In this document: positions 55,401 to 63,803 of the stretch, piece after piece
Layout: the number at the start of each line of letters is the position of its first letter
Position numbering within the stretch: position 1 is the stretch's first letter
Assembly: GCF_026341515.1 (NCBI RefSeq)
Contig: NZ_JAPEOK010000001.1
Location: forward strand, 930,001 to 994,000
Source of the DNA: Streptomyces sp. NBC_00878
GTDB lineage: Bacteria; Actinomycetota; Actinomycetes; Streptomycetales; Streptomycetaceae
Direction of reading: 5' to 3'
DNA: 64,000 nt
Made by a program: the position numbers and the translations under genes
The notes under the pieces: generated by a model
Seen by the model: the letters and a program-made list of their open reading frames with translations, nothing else
The model's database searches: none
What the model was told of the DNA's origin: nothing

Positions 55401-55802
55401 CGCGTGGGCCCGGTTTCCGGTGACGCACCACATCAGGGCGTTCTGGTACGCGGCGGCGGAGTCCGCGACAGCCTGGTTCATGAAGTTGGCGGGACCGCGG
55501 CCCCAGGAGGTGATCTGTCCGGTGTTCTGGACGGTGTAGGTGTGCTGGGAGCGGGGGTGTGCGGCCAGCGCGGCGTGGCCGGCGGCGATCGGCTCGAGGC
55601 CTGCCGCCACCGCGGACCGCATCCGGTCCAGGTCCTCGCGGGAGTGGAGGAGGCCGGGATGTGTGAAGGCGTACGACGCCGCTCCGGTGGCCTGGGCCCG
55701 TGCAGGCGTGGCGGCGGTGGACAGCAGTCCGCCGCCGGCCGCGGCCACGAGCCCCGCGGTGCCGAGGAAGGAGCGTCGGCTCAGTCGGCTGAGGGGAAGC
55801 AC
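52467..55802 (-). CDS. large secreted alginate lyase-family protein with FN3 and Ig domains
   Basis: A 1111-residue exported protein with a Tat signal (LSRRSFLGTAGL). Domains in order: alginate-lyase toroid (~42-400; FTHPGLLH, AYQNALMWCVTGNRAHADKA, QESGRDQGHEQLAVGLLADA), fibronectin type III (~408-495), DUF1349-like beta-sandwich (~500-735), second fibronectin III (~745-835), putative Ig/cadherin-like domain (~840-925; GLPDGLGVDRRTGLVSGTPD) and a second DUF1349-like domain to the end. GTG 55802 has GAGGAG upstream. The accessory domains probably bind the polymer. It is 13 bases after the GH28-like gene. Confidence 0.83.
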   Translation of the reverse strand: MLPLSRLSRRSFLGTAGLVAAAGGGLLSTAATPARAQATGAASYAFTHPGLLHSREDLDRMRSAVAAGLEPIAAGHAALAAHPRSQHTYTVQNTGQITSWGRGPANFMNQAVADSAAAYQNALMWCVTGNRAHADKARDILDAWSASLTAVTGADGPLGAGLQGFKFANAAELLRHSDYDGWPDQDIARCEESFLRVWYPAVSGYMLYANGNWDLTALQTVLAIGVFCEERTLFDDSLRFAAAGAGNGGVRHRIVTDAGQGQESGRDQGHEQLAVGLLADAAQVAWNQGVDLYGFDGNRLLANVEYAARYNLGGDVPFTPDLDRTGKYLKTAVSEKSRGSFPPIYDMAYAHYASVRGLDAPYTRDVLFRGTGGTRVVEGANDDLPSWGTLAYAGARAAPAAPAAPTGLTAVGDHDSVTVSWLPSAWATGYTVRRATGPEGPYRRIASAIKTVTYTDRDVRAGRTYYYTVVAVDSQEESGSSGWMAATTGLPAPWSTRDVGAVRVPGSAAFDGERFVLEASGTADTCRLAHLPLRGDGTVTARIVWPLSSQYAKTGVTLRGSLDADAPHASMLIQGLPLHTWSGVWTVRASSGAPVTGTGSTPVPPSQQRAITSGASFPISDLGALPESATPLDAPYVEGAGDGYRLRAPYWVRVRRTGRRCTGAISPDGVHWTEVGSTEVELGRTVYAGLALTSCLGVAEEYAETGTGAFDNVSVTSSTGVVWSVPRPVRRATDLRAAGGSDAVELAWTDPDLSARYTVLRAARAAGPYTRIAADVGAVGFGTRLRYADATGAPGTTYHYAVAKTNIRGSGPRSASAEARMPTPSVPELVSSAVVHANRGVPFRHLLRASHEPVRFSARGLPDGLGVDRRTGLVSGTPDRTGEFTVTAAAGNASGTGTGTFAITVGMPPAAPWSYGDLGDVVLDERDLGTYGVVSVRTSGITSVDGGTFVVRGAGADLTVNNQGMTGQFVRCPVTGDCEVTARLVSRDGATSADRVGLLMAKSLSPFDQAAGAIVTGGTTAQLMLRRTVAGASAFTGGANVTLPTLLRLKRTGTAFSAAVSTDDGVTWTSLAEGEIPGFGDAPYYVGLVVCSRSQLVRCTSEFDEVSITPT

Positions 55803-55815
55803 GGCTGACTCCTCG

Positions 55816-57594
55816 TCACGCGTTGCGCACGGTGAGCTTGATGGACTTGGTCGCCGTGCCCACGGAGTTCGTGGCCGAGACGGTGACCGTGTGGGTGCCG
55901 GGCGCCTTCGGGGTTCCGGAGATCAATCCGGTCTCCTTGTCGACGGCCAGGCCCTTCGGCAGACCCTCGGCGTCGAACGACGTCGGCAGCGCGGTCGCGG
56001 TGACGAGGTGGTTGAAGGCGCGCTTCCTGGTGGCGGTGGCCTCGCCCGCGCTGGTGATCTCCGGGGCCACCGTCGAGGCTGCCGTCGCCCCGTCCAGGAA
56101 GCGGAGGTTCCGCACGTGTTCGTTGGCGAACATCGGCACCATGTCCGTGGTGAGGAACCAGCCGGGCTTGCGCATCTTGTCGTGGACGACCGTGCCGTTG
56201 ATCTCCAGGTTCTGGAAGGTGAGGTTCTTGATGGGGCGGTCCGCGTCGTAGCCGGTCAGGATCGCCAGGTTGGCCTTGTCGCCGTCGTACGTGAGGTTCC
56301 GTACGTACACGTCCTCGATGCCGCGGCCCGGTGAGGCGTTGTACCGGTTCGCCATGACGCGCATGTTGACCAGCTGACCCCAGGTGAAGTCCTCCACCCG
56401 GACGTCCTGGATGCGGATGTTCCGGATGAGGTTGCTGTCACCGGGGTTCAGGGCGAAGCAGCCCTGGTAGAGAACCTGCGGCTCGCGGTGCTGGAGGATG
56501 TCGATGTTGCTGAAGACGATGTTCTCGATGACCTCGGGCTTCTCCGGGTTGCCGTGGGTGCCCATGTTGACCGGGTGGGCGACGTCGGCCCAGAGGGTGG
56601 AGTCGCGGACGGTGACGTTGCGGCAGTCGCCGAAGTAGTCCCAGCGGTGGGCGTAGACGGCGATGCAGTCGTCGCTGTTGCGCATGAAGACGCCCTCGAT
56701 CAGGACGTCCTCGCTGCTGAACACGTCGATGCCGTCGCCCCATTGGCCGTAGCTGTAGGAGTGCAGGTTGCGGACGGTGACCTGCTGGGACTGGCCGATG
56801 GTGCAGGAGTAGCCGGTCTTCGGGTTCAGGACGAGGATGCCGTCGATCTCGATGTTCTTCGAGAACGCCACCGTGGTGCCGCCATCGGCGTCGTACAGGA
56901 TGCCCCGGCCGATCAACCGGGCGTTCTCCACGTTGGTGAAGTCCACCCTGGCCTTCAGTACGGCGCCGCCTGCCAGGTAGACCGTCTTTCCGCTGGGCAC
57001 CTTCAGTACGTTGTCCGGGACGGTGTGGATGCCGGGGCCGAAGTGGAGGACGTCGGGGTCGTCCGCGTCGGGCCGCTGCTTCTCGACCGGGTTGGCATGC
57101 AGGTGGAGGTTGTCGTAGAGGTTGCCGTCGATCTCTATGGAGAGGTTGCGCGGCTCGTCGAGGCTGAAGCGGATGGTGTCGCCGCTCACCTCGTGCTCGA
57201 CGGCGTACGACAGGGGGCGGATCCGCGCGGAGCCGAAGGCGCCCTTGGAGGAGGTGACTTCGACCTCGACGGTGCCGGTGAAGTCGAAGCCGGCGACGGA
57301 GGAATCCCTGACGATGCCCGAGCCGGTCGCCTCGTTGATGGTCTTCGTCCGGGCGCGCAGGACGGGCACGGTCCGCCACACACCGCCGGGCTTGCGTGCC
57401 TTGACGGAGAAGCTGGTGTTGAGCGGCAGCCCGGCCGGGACGGGATGCACCACGAGCCGGTCGGCGGCCTCCGGTCTGTCCTGCGCACCGGCGGTGCCGG
57501 CCGCGGCGCCGACCAGGGAGTACGCGGCCGCGGTGGCGCCCGCGGCCTGCAGAAGGGTGCGCCGGGTCAGTCCGGTGCTCTGGGCGTCGTTCAT
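55816..57594 (-). CDS. secreted GH28/GH49-like beta-helix protein
   Basis: A 592-residue exported protein with a Tat signal (LTRRTLLQAAGAT). Residues ~150-480 form a right-handed beta-helix with GH28-type motifs: YGQWGDGIDVFSSEDVLIEG and FMRNSDDCIAVYAHRW hold the acidic residues expected for polygalacturonase or dextranase. A C-terminal Ig-like repeat (GLPKGLAVDKETGLISGTPK) matches that in the neighbouring lyase. It probably cuts pectin-type or related glycan. Dextranase-like GH49 activity is the alternative. First of three adjacent secreted enzymes on the minus strand. Confidence 0.8.
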   Translation of the reverse strand: MNDAQSTGLTRRTLLQAAGATAAAYSLVGAAAGTAGAQDRPEAADRLVVHPVPAGLPLNTSFSVKARKPGGVWRTVPVLRARTKTINEATGSGIVRDSSVAGFDFTGTVEVEVTSSKGAFGSARIRPLSYAVEHEVSGDTIRFSLDEPRNLSIEIDGNLYDNLHLHANPVEKQRPDADDPDVLHFGPGIHTVPDNVLKVPSGKTVYLAGGAVLKARVDFTNVENARLIGRGILYDADGGTTVAFSKNIEIDGILVLNPKTGYSCTIGQSQQVTVRNLHSYSYGQWGDGIDVFSSEDVLIEGVFMRNSDDCIAVYAHRWDYFGDCRNVTVRDSTLWADVAHPVNMGTHGNPEKPEVIENIVFSNIDILQHREPQVLYQGCFALNPGDSNLIRNIRIQDVRVEDFTWGQLVNMRVMANRYNASPGRGIEDVYVRNLTYDGDKANLAILTGYDADRPIKNLTFQNLEINGTVVHDKMRKPGWFLTTDMVPMFANEHVRNLRFLDGATAASTVAPEITSAGEATATRKRAFNHLVTATALPTSFDAEGLPKGLAVDKETGLISGTPKAPGTHTVTVSATNSVGTATKSIKLTVRNA

Positions 57595-57624
57595 GGCAGT
57601 TCCTTCAAAGGGGGAAGTGGGCCG

Positions 57625-58542
57625 CTACTTGAGGCCGGTGGTGGACATACCGGTGACGAATCCGCGCTGGGCGACGAGGAAGACGAGCAGGATGGGCACG
57701 ACGTACATCACGGAGGCCGCGGCCTGGAGGTTGTTGACGGGAGTCCCGGCCGACGAGACGTAGGTGGTCATCACGGCGACGGCGAGCGTGGAGCGGTCGG
57801 TGTCGAGCAGCAGCATCGGCGCGATGAAGTCGCCCCAGGTCCAGGTGAAGGCGATCACGAAGCTGGCCGCGAGGGCCGGCCAGGACTGCGGCAGGAAGAT
57901 CCGCCAGAAGATCCGGGCGTAGCCGCAGCCGTCGACGATCGCGGCCTCCTCCAGTTCACGGGGCAGGCCGGCGAAGAACTGCCGGAAGAGGAAGACGAGG
58001 TACGGGGCGGCGGACAGACCCCACAGGACCCATGGCCAGTAGGTGTTGACCATGCCGAGCTTCGCGAAGATCAGGTAGGTGGGGAAGAGGGTGATGATCT
58101 GCGGCAGCATCATCGAGCCGAGCAGTACGCCGAACAGTGTCTTCTTGCCGGGCGCTTCGAGGCGGGCGAACCCGTAGCCGACCCAGGCCGAGGTGAGGGT
58201 GACCAGGGTGGCGTAGAGGGTGGCGATGATGAGGGAGTTGCGGGCGTAGCCGAGGAAGTCGATGAGGTTGAAGGCGTCGGCGAAGTTGCCCCACTTGATC
58301 TGGTCGGGCAGCCAGTGCACGGGCGACGCGGCCAGCTCGGCCGGTGACTTGAGACCGGTGAGGACCAGCCAGCCGAAGGGGCCGAGGAACAGGCCGGTGA
58401 CCGCGACCAGGACGGTGTAGAGGACGAGGCGGGACACACGTACCCGCACGTGCGCGGCGGATGTGGGGGGCGTGCCGGGCGGGGCGGGCTCGGAGGACTT
58501 CGCGGATTTGGTGGACTTGGTGGACCAGGTCGTGGCGGTCAC
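57625..58542 (-). CDS. sugar ABC importer permease (MalG type)
   Basis: A 305-residue permease with six membrane segments and the EAA loop EAAIVDGCGYARIFWRIFLP. GTG 58542 overlaps the preceding permease stop. Third gene of the binding protein-permease-permease operon that delivers oligosaccharides from the neighbouring hydrolases. No ATPase gene is in this operon, so a shared SugC/MsmK-type ATPase is expected. Confidence 0.9.
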   Translation of the reverse strand: MTATTWSTKSTKSAKSSEPAPPGTPPTSAAHVRVRVSRLVLYTVLVAVTGLFLGPFGWLVLTGLKSPAELAASPVHWLPDQIKWGNFADAFNLIDFLGYARNSLIIATLYATLVTLTSAWVGYGFARLEAPGKKTLFGVLLGSMMLPQIITLFPTYLIFAKLGMVNTYWPWVLWGLSAAPYLVFLFRQFFAGLPRELEEAAIVDGCGYARIFWRIFLPQSWPALAASFVIAFTWTWGDFIAPMLLLDTDRSTLAVAVMTTYVSSAGTPVNNLQAAASVMYVVPILLVFLVAQRGFVTGMSTTGLK

Positions 58543-59534
58543 TTCTTCGCCTCCGGGTCGACGTTGTAGAACACCACGCCGGACGTGGCCTTGAAGATGA
58601 GTCCGGTCACGATGAGGATCAGCACGAAGAGCACCCACAGGAGTGCGGAGGCATAGCCGTAGCGGCCGAACGCGAAGTACTGCGAGAAGACATGCATCAT
58701 GTACATGTAGTTCGACTGCGGGATCTGGGTGACGCCGGCCGGGGTGGCGTCGGCGGAGAGCAGCAGCGGCATGATGGTCTGCACCGAGGCGATGACCCCG
58801 GTCACGGTCTGGAAGAGCAGCACCGGTGAGAGCAGCGGCACGGTCACTCTGCGGAAGGTCTGCCAGGAGCTCGCGCCGTCGATCCGGGCGGCCTCGTGGA
58901 GTTCGCGGGGCACGTCCTGCAACCCGGCCAGCGAGATGATCATGATGTTGCCGGCGCCCCACAGCACCGCCATGAGGATCACATAGCGGGCGTAGGGGTC
59001 GGCGAGCCAGCCGATGGCGTCGATGCCGAAGATGTTCAGAGCGCCGTTGGCGGCACCGGAGTTCTTGTCGAAGAGCTGCTTGAAGGCGATGCCCGCGCCC
59101 ACCGGCGGCACCACGGCCGGCAGATAGAGCAGGGTGCGGAACAGACCGCGCGCCTTGAGCGGCCGGTTGACCAGGACCGCGAGGCCGAGTCCCGCGATGA
59201 TCGACAGCGGCACCGAGGTCACGGCGAACAGGCCGGTCCGGCCCAGTGCGTCCCAGGTCACCGAGTCGGAGAGCAGTTCGCCGTAGTTGTCGAAGCCGAC
59301 GAAGCGCCAGTGGGGCGAGAGGCCGTCGAAGGTCGTGAGGCTCAGCCACAGCGCGTACGCCATGGGCGCGACGGTCAGCAGCACGAACCCGGCGATCCAC
59401 GGCGAGGCGAACATGTAGAACGCCCGGTGCTTGCGCGTGGTCATGGATGTCCGGGCACCCGGCGTCGGCGACTTGTCGGCGGGCGCGGCCGACCGGGGCC
59501 GCTCCGCGGTGGTGCTGGTCCGGTCGACCGTCAT
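58539..59534 (-). CDS. sugar ABC importer permease (MalF type)
   Basis: A 331-residue permease with six membrane segments, a charged N-terminal tail and the loop EAARIDGASSWQTFRRVTVP. The ATG at 59534 overlaps the binding-protein stop (ATGA). It pairs with the MalG-type permease. Confidence 0.9.
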   Translation of the reverse strand: MTVDRTSTTAERPRSAAPADKSPTPGARTSMTTRKHRAFYMFASPWIAGFVLLTVAPMAYALWLSLTTFDGLSPHWRFVGFDNYGELLSDSVTWDALGRTGLFAVTSVPLSIIAGLGLAVLVNRPLKARGLFRTLLYLPAVVPPVGAGIAFKQLFDKNSGAANGALNIFGIDAIGWLADPYARYVILMAVLWGAGNIMIISLAGLQDVPRELHEAARIDGASSWQTFRRVTVPLLSPVLLFQTVTGVIASVQTIMPLLLSADATPAGVTQIPQSNYMYMMHVFSQYFAFGRYGYASALLWVLFVLILIVTGLIFKATSGVVFYNVDPEAKK

Positions 59535-60892
59535 CCCACCTGCTCCTTACCGCGCTTCAGCTGCTCGTTCATGGCCGAGTTCAGCCGACCGGCCAGGGCG
59601 TCGACCGACATCCGGCCGTTCATCGCCGCGGGGGCGATCTGGTTGAAGATGGCTTCGAGCGAGTCCCATTTGGCGTAGGGGGTGAAGGAGATGACCGAGA
59701 AATGTTTCAACTCGGCCTCCTGCACCGCCAGCACCCGCTTCTGGTAGTCCTCCTGGGCGGGCATCAGCGGGCGCAGGGACTTCAGGGTGGGGATGCCCCA
59801 GCCGCCCGCCGCGCGCGCCTTGGCCGGGGCCTCGCCGAAGAACCACTCGAAGACCCGCCACGCGGCGTCCTTGTTCCGGGCCTTCTTCGGCATCCACAGG
59901 CCGGTGCCGCCCTGGCAGGAGCTGATCCGCCGGCCGCCTTCGAATACCGGGGCGGGCGCGAGACGGGACGCCTTCGCCAGCTTCTCGTCGGTGTTGATCA
60001 TGCCGCCGAGCCAGTAGCCGGAGTTCGACATGGCCATGCGCCCGGCCTGGTACGTGGGACCGTCCCAGGCGTTCGGGTCGGGGTCGATGAGGCTGGGCCC
60101 GACCCTGGCACCGGCATAACCCACGTACCAGGCAAGGGCCTTGCGGGCCTCGGGGGTGGTGAAGTCGACGCGGGTGAAGTCGTCGGCGAAGAGACTGCCT
60201 CCGGCGGCCGCGGTCAGGTTCGTGAGGAGGGCGGGTCTGTTGAGGCCGTTGTAGCTGCCGCCGAAGACGGTGGTCTGGCCGTTCTCGCGCCGGGTGAGAC
60301 GTTTGGCGTTCGCCAGCCACTCCTCGTACGTCACCGGTTCGGTGTCCGGCGGATGGTCGAGCCCCGCCTCGTCGAAGTGCGTGGTGTTGTACCAGTACAT
60401 GGAGTCCTGGGAGAAGTCCTTCGCCATGCCGTAGCGCGGACCCTTGCCCTGGGTCGTGCCGTCGTAGCGCCACAGGTCGTTGACCGGGTCCAGGTCTTCG
60501 GCCTTGAGGATGCGGCTCCGGGCGAAGTACGGGTCGAGGTTCTCGGCCACGTCCCGGGCGACGAAGTACGGCGTGTCCAGGGCACCGATGCCGCGCACCA
60601 GGTCCGGCGGGTTGCCGGCGGTGAGCATGGCGATCAGTTTGGTGATGTCGTTCTTCACCGTGATGATCGTGATGCCGAGTTCGTTGTGCGCCTGCTTGAG
60701 CAGTTCGGGCGCGATGTCTTCCGGCTGGACCATCAGCGTGACGGTTTCGCCGCCGCCACTGCCACCGCCGCCGACTCCGGAGGACACCTGGAGCGCGCAG
60801 CCGCTCATCGCCGCCGCGCCGGCTGCCGCGCCACCCGCCGACAGGGCGAGGAACCGACGGCGGTCCAGGGACGGACCGGGATGAGAGCGCAT
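59531..60892 (-). CDS. sugar ABC importer binding lipoprotein
   Basis: A 453-residue family-1 solute-binding protein with a Tat-like lipoprotein signal (LDRRRFLALSAGG, lipobox MSGC) and a Gly/Ser linker. AGGAGGTG precedes the ATG at 60892. Binding-protein features include VTLMVQPEDIAPELL and TYEEWLANAKRLT. It heads the importer operon of the polysaccharide locus. AACCGGTT palindromes upstream suggest LacI control. Ligand probably an oligogalacturonide, galactan or similar fragment. Confidence 0.88.
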   Translation of the reverse strand: MRSHPGPSLDRRRFLALSAGGAAAGAAAMSGCALQVSSGVGGGGSGGGETVTLMVQPEDIAPELLKQAHNELGITIITVKNDITKLIAMLTAGNPPDLVRGIGALDTPYFVARDVAENLDPYFARSRILKAEDLDPVNDLWRYDGTTQGKGPRYGMAKDFSQDSMYWYNTTHFDEAGLDHPPDTEPVTYEEWLANAKRLTRRENGQTTVFGGSYNGLNRPALLTNLTAAAGGSLFADDFTRVDFTTPEARKALAWYVGYAGARVGPSLIDPDPNAWDGPTYQAGRMAMSNSGYWLGGMINTDEKLAKASRLAPAPVFEGGRRISSCQGGTGLWMPKKARNKDAAWRVFEWFFGEAPAKARAAGGWGIPTLKSLRPLMPAQEDYQKRVLAVQEAELKHFSVISFTPYAKWDSLEAIFNQIAPAAMNGRMSVDALAGRLNSAMNEQLKRGKEQVG

Positions 60893-61201
60893 CAACTGCT
60901 CACCTCCTGCTTCGGGTTGGGTGGGTCGAGGAGAGTTCGGCAACCGGTTGCTGTGGTGGGTGGGCAGAGCTTCTTCCTGTCCGGAAACCGCGTCAAGGGT
61001 CTGCACCGACTTTCGAAAAGAGTGGGTGTCGTTCAGGGCCGGGAATCGGAGGTCCGGTGGGTGGTTCACGCGCAGGCGGCGGACGGTCCGGGGGTGGACT
61101 CTGGCGGGGCCGGCGGCTTGCGCCGACGAGAAACCGGTTGTCGACGAGAAGGCTGCACGCGCCGAACCCCTCCGGTCTCGGCTGCTCCCGTCCGGTCTCG
61201 G
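60893..61201. promoter_or_regulatory. promoter region of the importer operon with AACCGGTT sites
   Basis: A 309-base spacer. GCAACCGGTTGC at 60940-60951 is a perfect 12-bp palindrome about 50 bases before the binding-protein gene, and a second AACCGGTT core lies at 61132-61139. They match the core at 49924-49931 ahead of the LacI gene. No coding frame is evident. Confidence 0.65.
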
Positions 61202-62800
61202 CTACTCCCCTCCGTCGTGTTCCCGCATCTCGAACCAGTCGAAGTCCGCCGGGGCGCGGGTCCCGCCCAGGTCCTGCACGCAGACGCCGACGAACGCGCC
61301 GGTGAACCGCAGCCGGTCCCCGTAGTCGTCGGAGAGCTTGCTCGCGTCCAGGGCCGGGCCCACGGGATGCCAGTCCGTGCCGTCGGGCGAGGCGGCGAAG
61401 CGGAGTTCCGCGCCGTCGAAGCGGGCCCGCAGATACACCAACGGCCAGTCGTCCGTGGTGAGTTCGCTGTCCGGGAGTTCCCCGTACACCCCGTCGTCGG
61501 TGAGTACCACGCCCAGGACGCGGCCCCGGCCCTCGACGTGGGTGAGGCGGAGATAGAAGTGCGTCGAGGTGTCGTACCAGCAGATGAGGCCCGCGAGTTG
61601 ACTGAAGTGCGAGGGGCGGAAGTCGACGACCGTCGTCACCTCGCTGCGCACCGAGGTGAGCCGCCGCGCGACCAGACTCTGGTCGAACCGCGAGTGCGGG
61701 CTCTGCCTGCCGCGCAGCCGCAGATGCCCGGGACGTTCCCGGAGGGTCAGCCAGTCGGGGGTCGCGGGAGCCCGGAGCGTGCTCCAACTTCCGCCCAGGG
61801 AGGGCGAGTCGAAGTCGTCCCGGGCGACGGTCGGGGCGGCGGGTCCCGGCTCCGCCCCGGTGGGCGCCGGGACCTCCAGGCTCGGCCGCCGCCCTCCGCC
61901 CGCCAGCCGCAGCCAGCCGTCGTCGGTCCAGGTCACGCGTTGCAGACAGGTCTCCCGGCCGAGGATGCAGCGCGGCCCGTCGGGCGTCTGTACGGGTCTG
62001 GAGGCGAGGTGGGCGAGGTACCACTCCCCCGCAGCCGTCTGGACCAGCTCACCGTGGCCGGCCTTCTGCAACGGCCACTCCGGGGCGTCGCGCGTCGTCA
62101 ACAGCGAACCGTCCGGGTCGAGTTCGTACGGTCCGGTCAGCTCGCGCGAGCGGGCCATCAGGATGCCGTGGTTCCAGCCGGTGCCGCCCTCGGCGAGCAT
62201 CAGGTAGTACCAGCCGTCGTGCCGGTAGACGTTGGGCCCCTCGATCAGCTCCTCGTGCGTGAGGATCGTGCGCGGCTGCCCGATCAGGGCCCGCTTGTCG
62301 TCGTCGTACTCCTGGAGCACGATCCCGGCGAAGGACGGATGCCCGTCGCGCGGGTCCCACTGGATGTTGAGCAGCCAGCTGCGGCCGTCCTCGTCATGGA
62401 AGAACGAGGGGTCGAAACCGGAGGAGTTGAGGAACACCGGCCGCGACCACGGGCCGTCGATCGACGGGGCCGTGATCAGGTGGTTGTCGACGTCCTTGTA
62501 CGGGTGCCCGACGGTCCGCACGATGCTGTAGACGAGCCAGAACCGCCCCTCGTGGTACGAGAGCGAGGGCGCCCAGACGCCCGCCGAGTCGACGACTCCA
62601 CGCAGGTCGAGCAGGTCGGGCCGGTCCAGGATGTGCCCGGCCGGCTCCCAGTGGGCGAGATCGGTGGAGCGGTGGACGGGGACGCCCGGGAACCATTCGA
62701 AGGTCGAGGTGGCGAGGAAGTACTCCGCGCCGACGCGCACGATGCTCGGGTCCGGATGGAATCCGGGCAGCACGGGGTTGCTGATGTGGCCCGCGGTCAT
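61202..62800 (-). CDS. GH43-family beta-xylosidase/arabinofuranosidase
   Basis: A 532-residue intracellular glycosidase (no signal). The five-bladed propeller opens with NPVLPGFHPDPSIVR, whose Asp17 is the predicted general base; DPSFFHDEDG and EGPNVYRHDGWYYL supply the other acidic residues. A C-terminal concanavalin-like domain (~330-532) is typical of beta-xylosidase-type GH43. It would act on imported oligosaccharides. Exo-galactanase or arabinosidase specificity cannot be excluded. Confidence 0.88.
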   Translation of the reverse strand: MTAGHISNPVLPGFHPDPSIVRVGAEYFLATSTFEWFPGVPVHRSTDLAHWEPAGHILDRPDLLDLRGVVDSAGVWAPSLSYHEGRFWLVYSIVRTVGHPYKDVDNHLITAPSIDGPWSRPVFLNSSGFDPSFFHDEDGRSWLLNIQWDPRDGHPSFAGIVLQEYDDDKRALIGQPRTILTHEELIEGPNVYRHDGWYYLMLAEGGTGWNHGILMARSRELTGPYELDPDGSLLTTRDAPEWPLQKAGHGELVQTAAGEWYLAHLASRPVQTPDGPRCILGRETCLQRVTWTDDGWLRLAGGGRRPSLEVPAPTGAEPGPAAPTVARDDFDSPSLGGSWSTLRAPATPDWLTLRERPGHLRLRGRQSPHSRFDQSLVARRLTSVRSEVTTVVDFRPSHFSQLAGLICWYDTSTHFYLRLTHVEGRGRVLGVVLTDDGVYGELPDSELTTDDWPLVYLRARFDGAELRFAASPDGTDWHPVGPALDASKLSDDYGDRLRFTGAFVGVCVQDLGGTRAPADFDWFEMREHDGGE

Positions 62801-62923
62801 GCAGGTCCTTTCACACAGGGTCGGTGGGGGCGCCGGAAATCCTCGGGTCTGCCCTGAAGGACTGTCGGGAACTGTCGGAAGCGGTCGTAGGCGGCCGTGG
62901 ACTGTCGTGGGCGGCCGTGGGCG

Positions 62924-63796
62924 TCAGCCCTTGACGGCGCCCTGCATCACACCGGCGACGATCTGCCGGGACAGCAGGAGGAAGACGACGAGCAGCGGCA
63001 GTACGCCGATGGCGGCGCCGGACAGGATGAGCGTGTAGTCGAGGGCGTAGCCGCTGGCCAGCGAGGACAGCGCGGTCTGCACGGTGGGCGTGACGGACGG
63101 GTCGAGCACGATCAGCGGCCACATGAAGTCGTTCCAGCTGGCCATGAAGGTGAACATGGCCAGCACGGCGGCCTGCGGGCGGATCGCGGGCAGCGCCACG
63201 TGCCAGAAGATGCCGAGCGTGGAGCAGCCGTCGACGCGTGCGGCCTCGACGAGTTCGTACGGTACGGACTCGTCGCAGGCCTGCCGCATCCAGAAGACGG
63301 CGAAGGCGTTGACGAGGGCCGGGACGATGACGGCCTTGAGTGTGGCGATCCAGCCCAGGTCCCCCATCAGCATGTACAGGGGGATCATGCCGAGCTGCGT
63401 CGGGAGCATGGCGGTGATCACGACGGCCACGAACAGTGCGTCGCGGCCCCGGAACCGCAGCTTGGCGAACGCGAATCCGGCGAGCGAGGCGAGCAGGACG
63501 CAGCACACCGTGACCGTCGTGGAGATGATCATCGAGTTGCGCAGTGCGAGCCAGAAGTCGACGGTGTCGTAGACGCGTCGGATGTTGTGGAAGAGGTTGC
63601 CGCCCGGGGTGAGGCTGAGCAGCGAGTCGCCGATCGCCGAGTTGTCGCGGGTGGGCAGGACGAAGGAGTAGTAGAGCGGGAAGAGGGACGCGGCCAGCAC
63701 GCCGACCAGCGTGGCGTAGAGGAGGTAGCCGGGCCGTCGGTCCGCCCGTTCGGCGTTCTGGCGGGACCGGGGCGCGGTGGGCTGGGCGAGGGCCAT
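62924..63796 (-). CDS. sugar ABC importer permease (CebG/BxlG type)
   Basis: A 290-residue permease with six membrane segments and the loop EAARVDGCSTLGIFWHVALP. It follows the partial permease gene by seven bases, and the GH43 gene lies 123 bases downstream. It is part of a second importer, probably for the substrate of the GH43 enzyme. Confidence 0.9.
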   Translation of the reverse strand: MALAQPTAPRSRQNAERADRRPGYLLYATLVGVLAASLFPLYYSFVLPTRDNSAIGDSLLSLTPGGNLFHNIRRVYDTVDFWLALRNSMIISTTVTVCCVLLASLAGFAFAKLRFRGRDALFVAVVITAMLPTQLGMIPLYMLMGDLGWIATLKAVIVPALVNAFAVFWMRQACDESVPYELVEAARVDGCSTLGIFWHVALPAIRPQAAVLAMFTFMASWNDFMWPLIVLDPSVTPTVQTALSSLASGYALDYTLILSGAAIGVLPLLVVFLLLSRQIVAGVMQGAVKG

Positions 63797-63803
63797 GACG
63801 GCA

